A stretch of 64,000 nucleotides of DNA from Rhizobium sp. ICMP 5592 (GTDB taxonomy: Bacteria > Pseudomonadota > Alphaproteobacteria > Rhizobiales > Rhizobiaceae), in NCBI RefSeq assembly GCF_009498525.1, contig NZ_QSNT01000002.1, positions 868,001-932,000 of the forward strand. The letters are read 5' to 3'. Made by a program: the position numbers and the translations under genes. The notes below the pieces were generated by a model. It was not told the DNA's origin and made no database searches. It worked only from the letters and a program-made list of their open reading frames with translations. Of the stretch, positions 17,500-26,939 are shown in pieces (position 1 is the stretch's first letter; each line of letters starts with the position of its first letter).

Positions 17500-18075
17500 T
17501 CAGTTTTCCGGCGCTTGCCGCGCCCGCCATTCGGCGGCGGCCAGGCTATAGAGGACATGGCGCTTCAGGTGCGGATAGGTATCGGGAACGCCGGGATGAT
17601 CGAAATCGCCGCCCTCGACACGATGCATGCCGATCCGCTCCATCACGGACGTCGACCTGATGTTGTTGTGGACGGCGAAGGAAACGATCCGGTCGAGATT
17701 AAGCGTTTGGAAGCCATGGGCGAGCAATGCTCGCGCCGCTTCGCTCACAAACCCCTTGCCCCAGAACGGCGTCGCCAGCCGCCAGCCGATTTCGACCGTA
17801 CCCGTCGGAACGAACGGCTCCAGATGATCTGTCCGCATCAGCCCGCAATATCCGATGGCCTCACCACTGGCCCTGAGCTCCAACACATAAAGGCCAAGAC
17901 CGGTGTCGGCGATCATGGATCGCACGCGCTCAAAGAATGCATCGGCTTCTGCGCGACTGCGGCGAAAAGGAAAAAACTCCATCACCTTATCATCGGAATT
18001 GATCTCGTAGGCGAGATCGCGATCCTCATCGCGCCAGTTACGAATGATGAGGCGTTCGGTTTCGGTGATGATCAT
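17500..18075 (-). CDS. GNAT N-acetyltransferase, RimJ/RimL type
   Basis: A 191-residue acetyltransferase. ETERLIIRNWRDEDRD is the standard opening of the RimJ/RimL group, EIGWRLATPFWGKGFVSEA is the acetyl-CoA pyrophosphate-binding motif (Q/RxxGxG/A form), and NNIRSTSVMERIGM is the conserved C-terminal block. Ribosomal protein N-terminal acetylation is the classic role of the group, but many members modify small molecules. It converges on the degP-like gene with only three bases between stops and lies 35 bases after serB on the same strand. Confidence 0.87.
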   Translation of the reverse strand: MIITETERLIIRNWRDEDRDLAYEINSDDKVMEFFPFRRSRAEADAFFERVRSMIADTGLGLYVLELRASGEAIGYCGLMRTDHLEPFVPTGTVEIGWRLATPFWGKGFVSEAARALLAHGFQTLNLDRIVSFAVHNNIRSTSVMERIGMHRVEGGDFDHPGVPDTYPHLKRHVLYSLAAAEWRARQAPEN

Positions 18076-18110
18076 GATGGCATCCGATCCCTGAAGGGTT
18101 TCCGCCGAAA

Positions 18111-19001
18111 TTATGCTCTGACGAAATCACTCTTGCGATAGCCCTGAATGTAGAGCAGGGCGGTCAAGTCGCCGTGGTCGATACGCATCCTGGCCTCGGC
18201 GGCGACCGAAGGTTTGGCGTGGAGGGCAACGCCGGAGCCAGCGAGTTGCAGCATGCCGAGATCATTGGCGCCGTCGCCGACGGCAAGCGCGTCATCCGTA
18301 GAAATGCCGAGCTTTTCGGCGATATGGTTGAGCGCGTCGACCTTGGCCTGCTTGCCGAGGATCGGTTCGGCAACATGGCCGGTCAGAATGCCCTTGTCTT
18401 CCAGCAGGATATTGGCGTGGTCCTCATCGAAACCCAGGGTCGCGGCGATACGGCTCGTGAAGACGGTGAAGCCGCCGGAGACGAGGGCGGCGTGGTAGCC
18501 CTTCGCCTTCATCGTGGCGATCAGTTCAGCTCCGCCGGGGGTTAGGGTAATGCGCTTGGCAATGACCTCGTCGACAACCGAGATCGGCAGGCCCTTCAAG
18601 AGAGCGACGCGTTCGCGCAGCGCCGGTTCGAAGGCGATCTCGCCGTTCATGGCGCGGGCGGTAATCGTTGCGACCTTGTCCTTGAGACCGACTTCGGCCG
18701 CTAGCTCGTCGATGCATTCCTGGCCGATCATGGTCGAATCCATGTCGGCGATCAGCAGCTTCTTGCGGCGCGTTTCCGCATCCTGGATGACCAGATCGAT
18801 CGGCGCGTTGCCGATAACGGTGCGAATATCGGCTTCGGCGGTCTTGAGGTCGGTGCCGTCGCGCAATGCGATATCGCAGGCGATGCCGTCGGCCAGCCAA
18901 TAAAGTCCCGACGCTTTGACGGCGTCCGATGCGCGCTCGGCGATAGCCGGAGCGAGAACGGGGTTTGACGGATTGGCAATAAGCGTGGCAACGAAGGCCA
19001 T
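18111..19001 (-). CDS. serB: Phosphoserine phosphatase
   Basis: Final step of serine synthesis: hydrolyses O-phosphoserine. The 296-residue HAD enzyme has an N-terminal ACT-like extension (residues 1-80), then the nucleophile motif IADMDSTMIG (Asp86, Asp88), VSGGFTVF, and the metal-binding GDGANDLGML. ATG 19001 is chosen because the known N-terminus of alphaproteobacterial SerB (MAFVATLIANPSNPVL) starts there; the frame runs on without similarity. The start lies 13 bases or fewer from that of the divergent miaA. Confidence 0.95.
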   Translation of the reverse strand: MAFVATLIANPSNPVLAPAIAERASDAVKASGLYWLADGIACDIALRDGTDLKTAEADIRTVIGNAPIDLVIQDAETRRKKLLIADMDSTMIGQECIDELAAEVGLKDKVATITARAMNGEIAFEPALRERVALLKGLPISVVDEVIAKRITLTPGGAELIATMKAKGYHAALVSGGFTVFTSRIAATLGFDEDHANILLEDKGILTGHVAEPILGKQAKVDALNHIAEKLGISTDDALAVGDGANDLGMLQLAGSGVALHAKPSVAAEARMRIDHGDLTALLYIQGYRKSDFVRA

Positions 19002-19014
19002 GATCAGAAATCCT

Positions 19015-19896
19015 ATGAGCGATATCGACGCGATCCTGATAACCGGGCCGACCGCCAGCGGCAAGTCCGCGCTTGCGGTGGAATTGGCGCGGGCGCATGG
19101 CGGCGGTGTGGTCAATGCCGACAGCATGCAGGTTTATGACACGCTCAGCGTGCTGACGGCCCGTCCGTCTGAAGCCGACATGGAGGGCATTCCGCATCAT
19201 CTTTACGGCCATGTGCCGGCGGGGCAAGCTTATTCCACCGGCGTCTGGCTGCGGGAAGCGGCGGCATTGGTGGCGCAATTGCGCGAAGAAGGGCGGATGC
19301 CGGTTTTTGTCGGCGGCACCGGGCTCTATTTCAAGGCGCTGACCGGTGGGCTTTCCGATATGCCCACTATTCCCACTGAGATTCGCAGCCGCCTGCGCGA
19401 GCGGCTGCTGGCGGAGGGGACTGACGAGCTTTATCGCGAGCTCCTCACTCGCGATCCCACCGTGGCGCGAAGTCTCAATCCCCAGGATGGACAACGTATC
19501 GTGCGGGCTCTGGAGGTGATCGAGACGACGGGGCAATCCATCGCTGCTTTTCAGGGCAAGACAGGGCCTATCATCATTGACGCCGATCGCGCGCGGAAAA
19601 TTGTCGTGCTGCCGGATCGCGCCATCCTGCATCAGCGTATCAATGGCCGTTTTGAGAAGATGCTCGCCATGGGCGCCGAAGACGAGGTGAAAGCGCTGCT
19701 GGCGCTGGAGCTGTCACCGGAAATGCCCGTCATGAAGGCGATCGGCGTATCGCAGATCGCTGCGATGCTGCGGGGCGAGATGACGCGCGCGGAGGTTCTG
19801 GACACCGGCGCTGCCGCGACGCGGCAATATGCGAAGCGGCAAATGACCTGGTTTCGCAACCAGATGGATGAGAGTTGGGAGCGCGTCAGTCCATAA
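19015..19896 (+). CDS. miaA: tRNA dimethylallyltransferase
   Basis: Adds a dimethylallyl group to A37 of tRNAs that read UNN codons. The 293-residue protein has the P-loop GPTASGKS at residues 10-17, NADSMQVYDTLSVLTARPS, which contacts the tRNA and the catalytic Asp, and FVGGTGLYFKALTGGLS. Start at 19015 is set by family length; ATG 19000 would add five residues and overlap the serB start. Neither has a strong RBS. The promoter must lie inside serB. Confidence 0.93.
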   Translation: MSDIDAILITGPTASGKSALAVELARAHGGGVVNADSMQVYDTLSVLTARPSEADMEGIPHHLYGHVPAGQAYSTGVWLREAAALVAQLREEGRMPVFVGGTGLYFKALTGGLSDMPTIPTEIRSRLRERLLAEGTDELYRELLTRDPTVARSLNPQDGQRIVRALEVIETTGQSIAAFQGKTGPIIIDADRARKIVVLPDRAILHQRINGRFEKMLAMGAEDEVKALLALELSPEMPVMKAIGVSQIAAMLRGEMTRAEVLDTGAAATRQYAKRQMTWFRNQMDESWERVSP

Positions 19897-19902
19897 CCGG
19901 TG

Positions 19903-21942
19903 TCAGTCCTTGTTATAAAGACTGCTCAGCGGCTTCTTCAGAATGCTGTCGCGTAGGGACAGGCCGGGTTCGCGCCGCGGCGGCTGGGCGGCGTCTCTTG
20001 CCGGGGATGGCTGGTTGCCTGTGTTGTCATCGCCACGGTAGTCGCGACGCAGTTCGGCAAGCCGGCTGTCGATAGATGTCCGGGATGTAGCGTCGACGGC
20101 GGGTGCTGGCGCGCGCGGCAGCATGTCGGGCCGATAGGGTTCTATCGGCGGTGCGGCAATTCTTGTCGGCTGCGGTGGCGGTGCAGGCTGCTCGACATAG
20201 TCATTGCCGAAATCCTCGTCCACTTCGTCCGCGGCGTCGTGCACGGTCGCATAGCTCTGCTGGAAGGTGGAGATATCGGGGCTCGTGATCGAACGCATGC
20301 GGCTGACGATGGTGCGCAGATCGACGGTATCGGGCGTTTCCTCGCTCGTTCTTGCGACGCTGCCATTGGCTTTCGGCAGCAGATGTTCCTCGACGCGGGA
20401 AAAGCGCATTCGCATCGGCACGGCAATCGCCTCGCCGAAAGCAATGGCCTCGCCGTTGCCGATGGAGGAGAGGAAACTGGTCGTTGAGATCGAGGAGTTC
20501 GGAATGGCGGAGCGGATGATGTCCTGGTCGCGGTCGTTGGCGAGGCGCATGGCAAACACCGTCGAGCATTGCGACAGGATCGTCTGGTCGAGTTCGCCCG
20601 GGCGCTGGGTGATGATGCCGAGCGATACGCCGTATTTGCGGCCTTCCTTGGCAATGCGGGCGATCGCCTGGCGGGTCGGGAAGAAACCGAGCGTCGGGTC
20701 GGCGGGGATATAGCGATGTGCTTCCTCGCAGACGACAAGCATATGGATCGCGCCATCGCTCCAGAGCGTAAGTTCGAAAGCCATGCGGCAGAGGACGGAG
20801 GCGACGGAGTTGACGACCTCGGAGGGGATGCCGGCGAGCTGGAAGGTGCAGATCGGCTTGTCGTCGCCCGGAATGCGGAAGATCTGCGCGATCGTCTCCA
20901 TGATCGTGTCGCTGATCGTGTTGTTGGAGAACATGAAGTGGTAGCGCGGATCGTTGATCGCCGAGATGACGCGCATTTTCAGCGAGCGCAGATGTGGCTT
21001 TTCCTGACGGCCCTCGAGCCGGCCGATGCGCTCATCGATCAGCGCCAGGAGGTCGGCCATGCGATAGGGCACCGGCGTATCGGCGGTCACCGAGCTTTTC
21101 TCGGACTGGCGGCGCATCAGCGGTGAATCGCTGCCGCGAAAGGCGCGCTTCGCCTCTGGAATGATATCGCGCAGCATGTCTAGCTCGTCGGGGATCGGCA
21201 CGCGGCCGCGAAAGATGACCTCGGCAAATTCTTCCAACCGCATCAGCCAGAAGGGCAGGTCGAGCGTATCGGTATCGATGACGACGGAGTGCCTGGGGAA
21301 GGCCGCGGCGAATTCGTTGTGCGGGTCGAGGATCAGCACGCGCAGCTTGGGATCGGAGGCGATCGCCTTGTGCAGGAGCAGCGAGACGGCGGTCGATTTG
21401 CCGACGCCGGTGGAGCCGACCACGGCAAAATGCTTGGCCAGCATCGAGGGAATATGGATGGCGGCGTCGATGCTCTCGTCCTGCGTCAGCTTGCCGACGA
21501 CGCAACTGCTGTCCTTGCCGGCGTCGTAAATACGCATGAGGTCGGCGGCACGAATGCGGTGCGCGATGGCGCCGAGATAGGGATAGGCTGAAATACCGCT
21601 TGAAAACTCCTCGCGGCCGTTTGGTCCGATGCGGACTTCGCCCAGCAGCTCGACCTCGATGCGGAAAAGATTGTCCTCACCTTCACCCCAGCCGTTACTG
21701 CCGGTATTCATGGCGTAGACGAGGGCGGCGACGCGATTGCTGCCGACGCTGATCGAGATCAGTTTGCCGACCGACCAGAGCTCGGTCAGATCGGTGCCGC
21801 CATCCTCGGCGACCGCGGCAATGGTTGCCCTGGAACCAGTGCACGCGACAACGCGGCCGAGGAAACGATTTCCCGGCTTCAGCCCGTCACGGCGATCAAG
21901 GTCTCCAGCTTTGCCGGACGTCTGCAAGTCGTTGTTGAGCAA
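19903..21942 (-). CDS. HerA-like ATP-binding protein (HAS-barrel, DUF87)
   Basis: A 679-residue ATPase of the HerA/FtsK clade. The N-terminal HAS-barrel (about residues 20-110) is followed by Walker A GSTGVGKST at 176-184 and Walker B MLVVCEEAHR near 430. Then comes the arginine-finger region KEGRKYGVSLGIITQRP, and a Pro-rich low-complexity tail of about 140 residues. HerA proteins are hexameric DNA translocases that work with NurA nuclease or with antiphage partners. No NurA or Sir2-like gene adjoins, so a stand-alone housekeeping role is likelier. It is divergent from the ilvB leader. Confidence 0.85.
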   Translation of the reverse strand: MLNNDLQTSGKAGDLDRRDGLKPGNRFLGRVVACTGSRATIAAVAEDGGTDLTELWSVGKLISISVGSNRVAALVYAMNTGSNGWGEGEDNLFRIEVELLGEVRIGPNGREEFSSGISAYPYLGAIAHRIRAADLMRIYDAGKDSSCVVGKLTQDESIDAAIHIPSMLAKHFAVVGSTGVGKSTAVSLLLHKAIASDPKLRVLILDPHNEFAAAFPRHSVVIDTDTLDLPFWLMRLEEFAEVIFRGRVPIPDELDMLRDIIPEAKRAFRGSDSPLMRRQSEKSSVTADTPVPYRMADLLALIDERIGRLEGRQEKPHLRSLKMRVISAINDPRYHFMFSNNTISDTIMETIAQIFRIPGDDKPICTFQLAGIPSEVVNSVASVLCRMAFELTLWSDGAIHMLVVCEEAHRYIPADPTLGFFPTRQAIARIAKEGRKYGVSLGIITQRPGELDQTILSQCSTVFAMRLANDRDQDIIRSAIPNSSISTTSFLSSIGNGEAIAFGEAIAVPMRMRFSRVEEHLLPKANGSVARTSEETPDTVDLRTIVSRMRSITSPDISTFQQSYATVHDAADEVDEDFGNDYVEQPAPPPQPTRIAAPPIEPYRPDMLPRAPAPAVDATSRTSIDSRLAELRRDYRGDDNTGNQPSPARDAAQPPRREPGLSLRDSILKKPLSSLYNKD

Positions 21943-22060
21943 ACGGCTACTCCCAGCGTTAGGAAATGGAGCATAGGGAGGGCCGCTTAATAAAATCCTT
22001 TCGGGCGTCCCCGCTTTTTAAAGGGATCGGGATGGGGCGCGATTTTTTATTGCGGAATAC

Positions 22061-22089
22061 GTTGACGCTTGGAAATTTTCTGTCTATCA
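22061..22089 (+). promoter_or_regulatory. ilvB promoter
   Basis: GTTGAC at 22061-22066 and CTATCA at 22084-22089 with a 17-base spacer, close to the rhizobial CTTGAC-N17-CTATAT. The expected start is about 22095-22099, which places the leader-peptide ATG at or within a few bases of the transcript 5' end. Confidence 0.65.
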
Positions 22090-22098
22090 CTCCAGCCT

Positions 22099-22155
22099 AT
22101 GAAAAACTCGACACTTCTTATTGTGGTGGGACAGCGCATGGGCAGGATGGTGTAA
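22099..22155 (+). CDS. ilvB leader peptide
   Basis: An 18-codon open frame reading MKNSTLLIVVGQRMGRMV then TAA. Five consecutive Leu-Leu-Ile-Val-Val codons make ribosome progress depend on all three branched-chain amino acids, the products of the downstream pathway. No RBS is present and the promoter spacing suggests a leaderless start, as established for the Sinorhizobium trpL leader peptide. Too short for routine gene calling. Confidence 0.85.
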   Translation: MKNSTLLIVVGQRMGRMV

Positions 22156-22181
22156 CCATCCGGCGATAGCCACCCATGCGC
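22134..22181 (+). promoter_or_regulatory. Attenuator upstream stem in the ilvB leader
   Basis: GCGCATGGG at 22134-22142 pairs perfectly with CCCATGCGC at 22173-22181. An inner GGATGG/CCATCC stem spans the leader stop codon. The 5' arm lies within the leader reading frame, so ribosome position decides whether this stem forms. I could not define a single competing antiterminator helix by eye. Confidence 0.65.
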
Positions 22182-22189
22182 TAGATGAC

Positions 22190-22213
22190 AGGCTCCCCAA
22201 GGAGCCTTTTTTT
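22190..22213 (+). terminator. ilvB attenuator terminator
   Basis: AGGCTCC, loop CCAA, GGAGCCT followed by TTTTTT. It stands between the leader peptide and ilvB, so it is conditional. Confidence 0.85.
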
Positions 22214-22270
22214 ATGCCCGAAATCGAGATTTCATTTTTCCAAACCTCCAGCAGATAGCGGAACAAACGT

Positions 22271-24064
22271 ATGACCGGCACAGATAATCAGGCGAGCAGC
22301 AATCAGATGACAGGCGCGGAGATCGTGTTGCGGGCGCTTAAGGACAATGGCGTCGAACACATCTTTGGTTATCCGGGCGGCGCTGTTCTTCCGATCTATG
22401 ACGAGATCTTCCAGCAGGACGATATCCAGCACATTCTCGTTCGCCATGAGCAGGGCGCGGGCCATGCGGCCGAAGGCTATGCCCGCTCGACCGGCAAGGT
22501 CGGCGTTATGCTGGTTACCTCCGGTCCCGGCGCGACGAATGCGGTCACGCCGCTGCAGGACGCGCTGATGGATTCCATCCCGCTGGTCTGCCTGACGGGT
22601 CAGGTTCCCACTTCGCTGATTGGCTCGGACGCGTTCCAGGAATGCGACACGGTCGGCATCACCCGGCCCTGCACCAAGCACAACTGGCTGGTCAAAGACG
22701 TCAACCAGCTCGCCGCCGTCATTCACGAGGCCTTCCGCATTGCCCAGTCCGGCCGTCCGGGTCCGGTCGTCGTCGACATTCCGAAGGATGTCCAGTTCGC
22801 CACCGGCACCTATACGCCGCCGGAAGCGCATGATGTCCAGAAGAGCTATCAGCCCAAGCTTCAGGGCGATCTCAACAAGATCAAGCAGGCCATCGAGCTG
22901 ATGGCGAATGCACGCCAGCCCGTCATCTATTCCGGCGGGGGTGTCGTCAATTCCGGTCCCGAAGCTTCCAAGCTGCTGCGCGAGCTGGTCGAGCTGACCG
23001 GTTTCCCGATTACTTCGACGCTGATGGGCCTCGGCGCCTATCCGGCATCGGGCAAGAACTGGCTCGGCATGCTCGGCATGCACGGTTCCTACGAGGCCAA
23101 TATGGCGATGCATGATTGCGACGTCATGGTCTGCATCGGCGCGCGATTCGACGACCGTATTACCGGCCGTCTGAATGCCTTTTCGCCGAATTCGAAGAAG
23201 ATCCACATCGACATCGACCCGTCGTCGATCAACAAGAACGTTCACGTCGATATCGGCATTCTCGGTGATGTCGGCAATGTTCTGGAAGACATGGTCCGCC
23301 TGTGGCGGGCCTTGCCGCAAAAGCCGGCTGCCGATCGCCTCGGCGGCTGGTGGGAGAACATCACCCGTTGGCGCGCCCGCAATTCCTTCGCCTACAAGCA
23401 GAGCGGCGATGTCATCATGCCGCAATATGCCATCCAGCGCCTCTATGAGCTGACCAAGCATCGCGATACCTACATCACGACCGAAGTCGGCCAGCATCAG
23501 ATGTGGGCGGCGCAGTTCTTCGGCTTCGAGGAGCCGAACCGCTGGATGACCTCGGGTGGCCTCGGCACCATGGGCTACGGCCTGCCGGCGGCTCTCGGCG
23601 TGCAGATCGCCCATCCGGAAAGCCTGGTCATCGATATCGCCGGCGATGCCTCGATCCAGATGTGCATTCAGGAAATGTCGGCGGCGATCCAGCACAATGC
23701 GCCGATCAAGATCTTCATCCTAAACAACCAGTATATGGGTATGGTGCGCCAGTGGCAGCAGCTGCTGCACGGCAACCGCCTGTCGAACTCCTATACGGAA
23801 GCCATGCCTGATTTCGTCAAGCTGGCGGAAGCCTATGGCGCCGTTGGCCTGCGCTGCGAGAAGCCGGGCGATCTCGACGCCGCCATCCAGGAGATGATCG
23901 ATGTCAACAAGCCGGTCATCTTCGATTGCCGCGTCGCTAACCTCGCCAACTGCTTCCCGATGATCCCCTCGGGCAAGGCGCATAACGAGATGCTGCTGCC
24001 GGACGAAGCCACCGACGAAGCCGTCGCCAACGCAATCGACGCCAAGGGCCGGCAGCTGGTTTGA
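22271..24064 (+). CDS. ilvB: Acetolactate synthase large (catalytic) subunit
   Basis: Thiamine-diphosphate and FAD enzyme that makes 2-acetolactate and 2-aceto-2-hydroxybutyrate, first common step to Val, Leu and Ile. The 597-residue chain carries the catalytic Glu60 (RHEQGAGHAAEGYAR), GQVPTSLIGSDAFQE with Pro at the sulfonylurea-sensitivity position, and the ThDP motif GDASIQMCIQEMSAAIQHNA...LNN near 458-487. It lies behind the leader-peptide attenuator and is followed after 117 bases by the regulatory subunit. The RBS is weak (AGCGGA). Confidence 0.96.
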   Translation: MTGTDNQASSNQMTGAEIVLRALKDNGVEHIFGYPGGAVLPIYDEIFQQDDIQHILVRHEQGAGHAAEGYARSTGKVGVMLVTSGPGATNAVTPLQDALMDSIPLVCLTGQVPTSLIGSDAFQECDTVGITRPCTKHNWLVKDVNQLAAVIHEAFRIAQSGRPGPVVVDIPKDVQFATGTYTPPEAHDVQKSYQPKLQGDLNKIKQAIELMANARQPVIYSGGGVVNSGPEASKLLRELVELTGFPITSTLMGLGAYPASGKNWLGMLGMHGSYEANMAMHDCDVMVCIGARFDDRITGRLNAFSPNSKKIHIDIDPSSINKNVHVDIGILGDVGNVLEDMVRLWRALPQKPAADRLGGWWENITRWRARNSFAYKQSGDVIMPQYAIQRLYELTKHRDTYITTEVGQHQMWAAQFFGFEEPNRWMTSGGLGTMGYGLPAALGVQIAHPESLVIDIAGDASIQMCIQEMSAAIQHNAPIKIFILNNQYMGMVRQWQQLLHGNRLSNSYTEAMPDFVKLAEAYGAVGLRCEKPGDLDAAIQEMIDVNKPVIFDCRVANLANCFPMIPSGKAHNEMLLPDEATDEAVANAIDAKGRQLV

Positions 24065-24181
24065 TCGGATCGGCCGGGACCCGGGGAGTTTCCCAGATCC
24101 CGGACCTTTCGATTGACGGCTATATTGTAGACGCCCTGCTGACTTCCCGAAGATAAGAACCGAGGAAACGGAACAAGGACA

Positions 24182-24754
24182 ATGAACGCACACCTTCAAC
24201 CCACGGGCTCCGCCTATTTCATTTCGCCGGAAACGGCGGCGGTCGAGAGCCATACGCTATCGGTTCTCGTCGACAACGAACCCGGCGTGCTTGCCCGCGT
24301 CATCGGCCTTTTCTCCGGTCGCGGCTACAACATCGAAAGCCTGACCGTTTCGGAGACCGAACACCAGGCGCATCTGTCGCGCATCACCGTTGTTACGCGC
24401 GGTACGCCGCAGGTGCTGGAACAGATCAAGGCACAGCTCGAGCGCATCGTGCCTGTTCATCGCGTCGTCGATCTGACGGTGCGCGCCCGCGAACTCGGCC
24501 AGGAACGGCCGATCGAGCGCGAAGTGGCGCTGCTGAAGGTTACCGGAAATGGCGAAACCCGCGCCGAGACACTGCGTTTGGCCGACGCCTTCCATGCCAA
24601 GGTGGTGGATGCCACCGTCGAGCATTTCATTTTCGAAATCACTGGCAAGTCCTCCAAGATCGACCAATTTGTGGCCATCGTGAAGCCGCTCGGCCTGATC
24701 GAAGTTTGCCGTACCGGCATCGCGGCGATGAACCGCGGCCCGCAGGGGATGTAA
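24182..24754 (+). CDS. ilvH: Acetolactate synthase small (regulatory) subunit
   Basis: Binds valine and feedback-regulates the large subunit. The 190-residue protein has the ACT domain at about 24-98 (HTLSVLVDNEPGVLARVIGLFSGRGYNIESL, shown here only by its ends HTLSVLV and GYNIESL) and the C-terminal ALS_ss_C domain. The gap to ilvB contains an imperfect GC-rich hairpin near 24073-24102 that may tune the ratio of the two subunits. AAGGAC precedes the ATG. Confidence 0.95.
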   Translation: MNAHLQPTGSAYFISPETAAVESHTLSVLVDNEPGVLARVIGLFSGRGYNIESLTVSETEHQAHLSRITVVTRGTPQVLEQIKAQLERIVPVHRVVDLTVRARELGQERPIEREVALLKVTGNGETRAETLRLADAFHAKVVDATVEHFIFEITGKSSKIDQFVAIVKPLGLIEVCRTGIAAMNRGPQGM

Positions 24755-24845
24755 GAGAGCCCCATCGTTGACCGATCTCCGGACGTCGCATAGGTTTCGC
24801 GGCGTTCGGGGCGTGACTGGCCCTATCTCAGGCGGGGTAGCATAG

Positions 24846-25886
24846 GTGGGGTTTTCAACCGGGGATCATTTACCGGAAGCCGGTGAAAAGAGCTGGTATC
24901 CGCCAGCGGGCATGCGCCTCGGCGCTACCTTCTATGTCCGCAATGCCTTTCCCTGGCTTGGTCACTATTTCGGAGCACAGAAGATCGCGACAACCCTGTC
25001 GCCCGGCATTGGCGGCGTGTTGTCCTGGGGTGGCCGCGTACCGGCAAAGACGGCGGCAGCGATTTCACGGTGGCGCGGCCTGCCGCGCTGGAATCTCGAA
25101 GACGGCTTTCTGCGCTCGGTCGGATTGGGGAAGGCGGGTGCGATACCGCTTTCCATCGTGGTTGACGATCTCGGCCTGCCGGTGGATGCAAGCCGGCCTT
25201 CGCGCCTCGAGCGGCTGATTGCCGGCGCGGACGAGGCAGGCGCGCTAGGCAAGGCTATCCGCGAACAGATTGTTCATCACAGGCTCTCTAAATACAATCA
25301 TTTGCCGCATAAGCTTCCCGCCATCGAGCGCACGGCGAAGCGCCGCATTCTGCTGGTCGATCAGGTCGTTGGCGATATCTCCGTCGACAAGGCGCTCGGC
25401 TCGCGTGCCTCGTTCGAGCGAATGCTGGCCGATTCGCTGGCAAATGGGGCGCAATGCCTGATCCGGACGCATCCGGACGTCATGGCCGGCCACGCCAAGG
25501 GGTATCTGACTACTGAGGCCGCCGCAAAGGGCGGGGCAATATTTCTTAATGATGAAGTATCGGTAGCGTCGCTTCTTGATGTCGTGGATGAGGTCTGGAC
25601 GGTGTCCAGCCAGTTCGGTTTCGATGCGCTGCTGCGTGGCATTCCGGTCCGCTGCTATGCCGCGCCCTTCTATGCCGGCTGGGGCGTGACGGAAGATCAT
25701 TTTGGCGTGCTTGCGAAGGTGACGCTTGCCGGAAACAGAACGAAGTTGCGCACGGTCGACCAGATCGCAGCGGCAGCCTTTTCGTTCTATCCGACTTATC
25801 GCGATCCCGCCGATTGGCGGTTGCTCGATGTTTTCCAGGCGATCAATCTGATCGTTGCGCAGCAGCGCACCGAGGCGCGTGGTTAG
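24846..25886 (+). CDS. Capsule polysaccharide export/Kdo transferase-like protein, single KpsC/LpsZ module
   Basis: A 346-residue protein of the Capsule_synth (KpsC/KpsS/LpsZ) family. KpsC makes the beta-Kdo linker on which group 2 capsules are built. The family motifs are clear: [14 protein letters not shown] near 87-100, RTHPD near 208, and [15 protein letters not shown] near 275-289. KpsC proper has two such modules; this protein has one, as in LpsZ-type or stand-alone forms. GTG 24846 is the farthest plausible start; an ATG at 24912 is an alternative. No kps transport genes adjoin. Its stop overlaps that of the converging aldo/keto reductase gene (TTAG). Confidence 0.8.
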   Translation: MGFSTGDHLPEAGEKSWYPPAGMRLGATFYVRNAFPWLGHYFGAQKIATTLSPGIGGVLSWGGRVPAKTAAAISRWRGLPRWNLEDGFLRSVGLGKAGAIPLSIVVDDLGLPVDASRPSRLERLIAGADEAGALGKAIREQIVHHRLSKYNHLPHKLPAIERTAKRRILLVDQVVGDISVDKALGSRASFERMLADSLANGAQCLIRTHPDVMAGHAKGYLTTEAAAKGGAIFLNDEVSVASLLDVVDEVWTVSSQFGFDALLRGIPVRCYAAPFYAGWGVTEDHFGVLAKVTLAGNRTKLRTVDQIAAAAFSFYPTYRDPADWRLLDVFQAINLIVAQQRTEARG

Positions 25887-26728
25887 AGCATTTCCAGCGG
25901 CTTCCTCCGCGATGGCGGCGGGAAGGCGGCGTCGAGCGTGGCCCAGTCCTCATCGCTGATATCAAGCGAAACGGCGCCGCGATTTTCCTCGACGCGCTGC
26001 GGATTGGCGCTCTTGGGAATGGCGATCACGCCGTCGCGCTCCAGCAGGAAAGCGAGCGCCACCTGGGCCGGGGTCGCCTGATAGGTCTTGGCGATATGGA
26101 TCAGGTCGGGATGATGCAGCAACCGGCCCTGTTCGATCGGCGAATAGGCCATGATCGGAATGTTGCGCTCCTGGCACCAGGGCAGCACATCATATTCGAT
26201 GCCGCGCCGCGCGAGATTATACAGCACCTGGTTGGCGGCGACGTTGCCGCCAGCTGGAACCGCAAGCAGTTCCTCCATATCGTCGACATCGAAATTCGAT
26301 ACGCCCCAGGCGCCGATTTTTCCCGAAGCCTTCAGGCTTTCGAAAGCCGCCACTGTCTCCGCCAGTGGATATTCGCCGCGCCAGTGCAGCAGATAGAGGT
26401 CGATGTGATCGGTCTTCATCCGCTTCAGGCTGCGCTCGCAGGCCTCGATCGTACCCTTGCGGCTGGCATTATGGGGATAGACCTTGCTGACCAGAAACAC
26501 CTCGTCACGCTGCCCTTCGATAGCTCTGCCGACAATTTCTTCCGAGCCGCCATTGGCATACATCTCGGCGGTATCCAGCAGCGTCATGCCGAGGTCGAGA
26601 CCGGCCTTCAGGCTGGCGATCTCATCCTTGGCGCGGGCGGCATTCTCTCCCATATTCCATGTGCCCTGGCCGAGCGCCGGAACCGTGATGCCGGAGGGAA
26701 GGGTGACTGTAGGGATGGGATCGTGCAT
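25883..26728 (-). CDS. Aldo/keto reductase, 2,5-diketogluconate reductase-like group
   Basis: NADPH-dependent carbonyl reductase with a TIM barrel, 281 residues. The catalytic tetrad is complete: Asp52 and Tyr57 ([10 protein letters not shown]), Lys82 (SKVYP) and His115 (LLHW). [13 protein letters not shown] near the C-terminus binds the NADP 2'-phosphate. Substrate unknown. The gene is divergent from the LysE exporter with about 210 bases between starts. Confidence 0.9.
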   Translation of the reverse strand: MHDPIPTVTLPSGITVPALGQGTWNMGENAARAKDEIASLKAGLDLGMTLLDTAEMYANGGSEEIVGRAIEGQRDEVFLVSKVYPHNASRKGTIEACERSLKRMKTDHIDLYLLHWRGEYPLAETVAAFESLKASGKIGAWGVSNFDVDDMEELLAVPAGGNVAANQVLYNLARRGIEYDVLPWCQERNIPIMAYSPIEQGRLLHHPDLIHIAKTYQATPAQVALAFLLERDGVIAIPKSANPQRVEENRGAVSLDISDEDWATLDAAFPPPSRRKPLEML

Positions 26729-26939
26729 GGCCTGTCCTCGTTGCGAACCGGAGCAAGGATAAGTCCGTTTATCGGGATTTCAATCAGGAGCATTCATGTC
26801 ACTGTGACAATCGTCCTGTGGCATTCGAATCCAGGGCGAATTAGGGATGTGCCAGATATGCGCCGCTATGATCCGGGCGCGTCGCAATGAATGAAATGGA
26901 CACCGCCTGTTGTAACGGAGCGGCGTCCGAGGAGGCTTT

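Noticed and set aside
19903-21942. HerA-like gene as part of an antiphage system
   Set aside because: No NurA, Sir2 or other defence partner adjoins; neighbours are housekeeping genes, and the layout looks like the stable rhizobial backbone.
24073-24102. Full terminator between ilvB and ilvH
   Set aside because: The stem CCGGGA/TCCCGG is interrupted by mismatches and lacks a T-run; at most a partial barrier within the operon.
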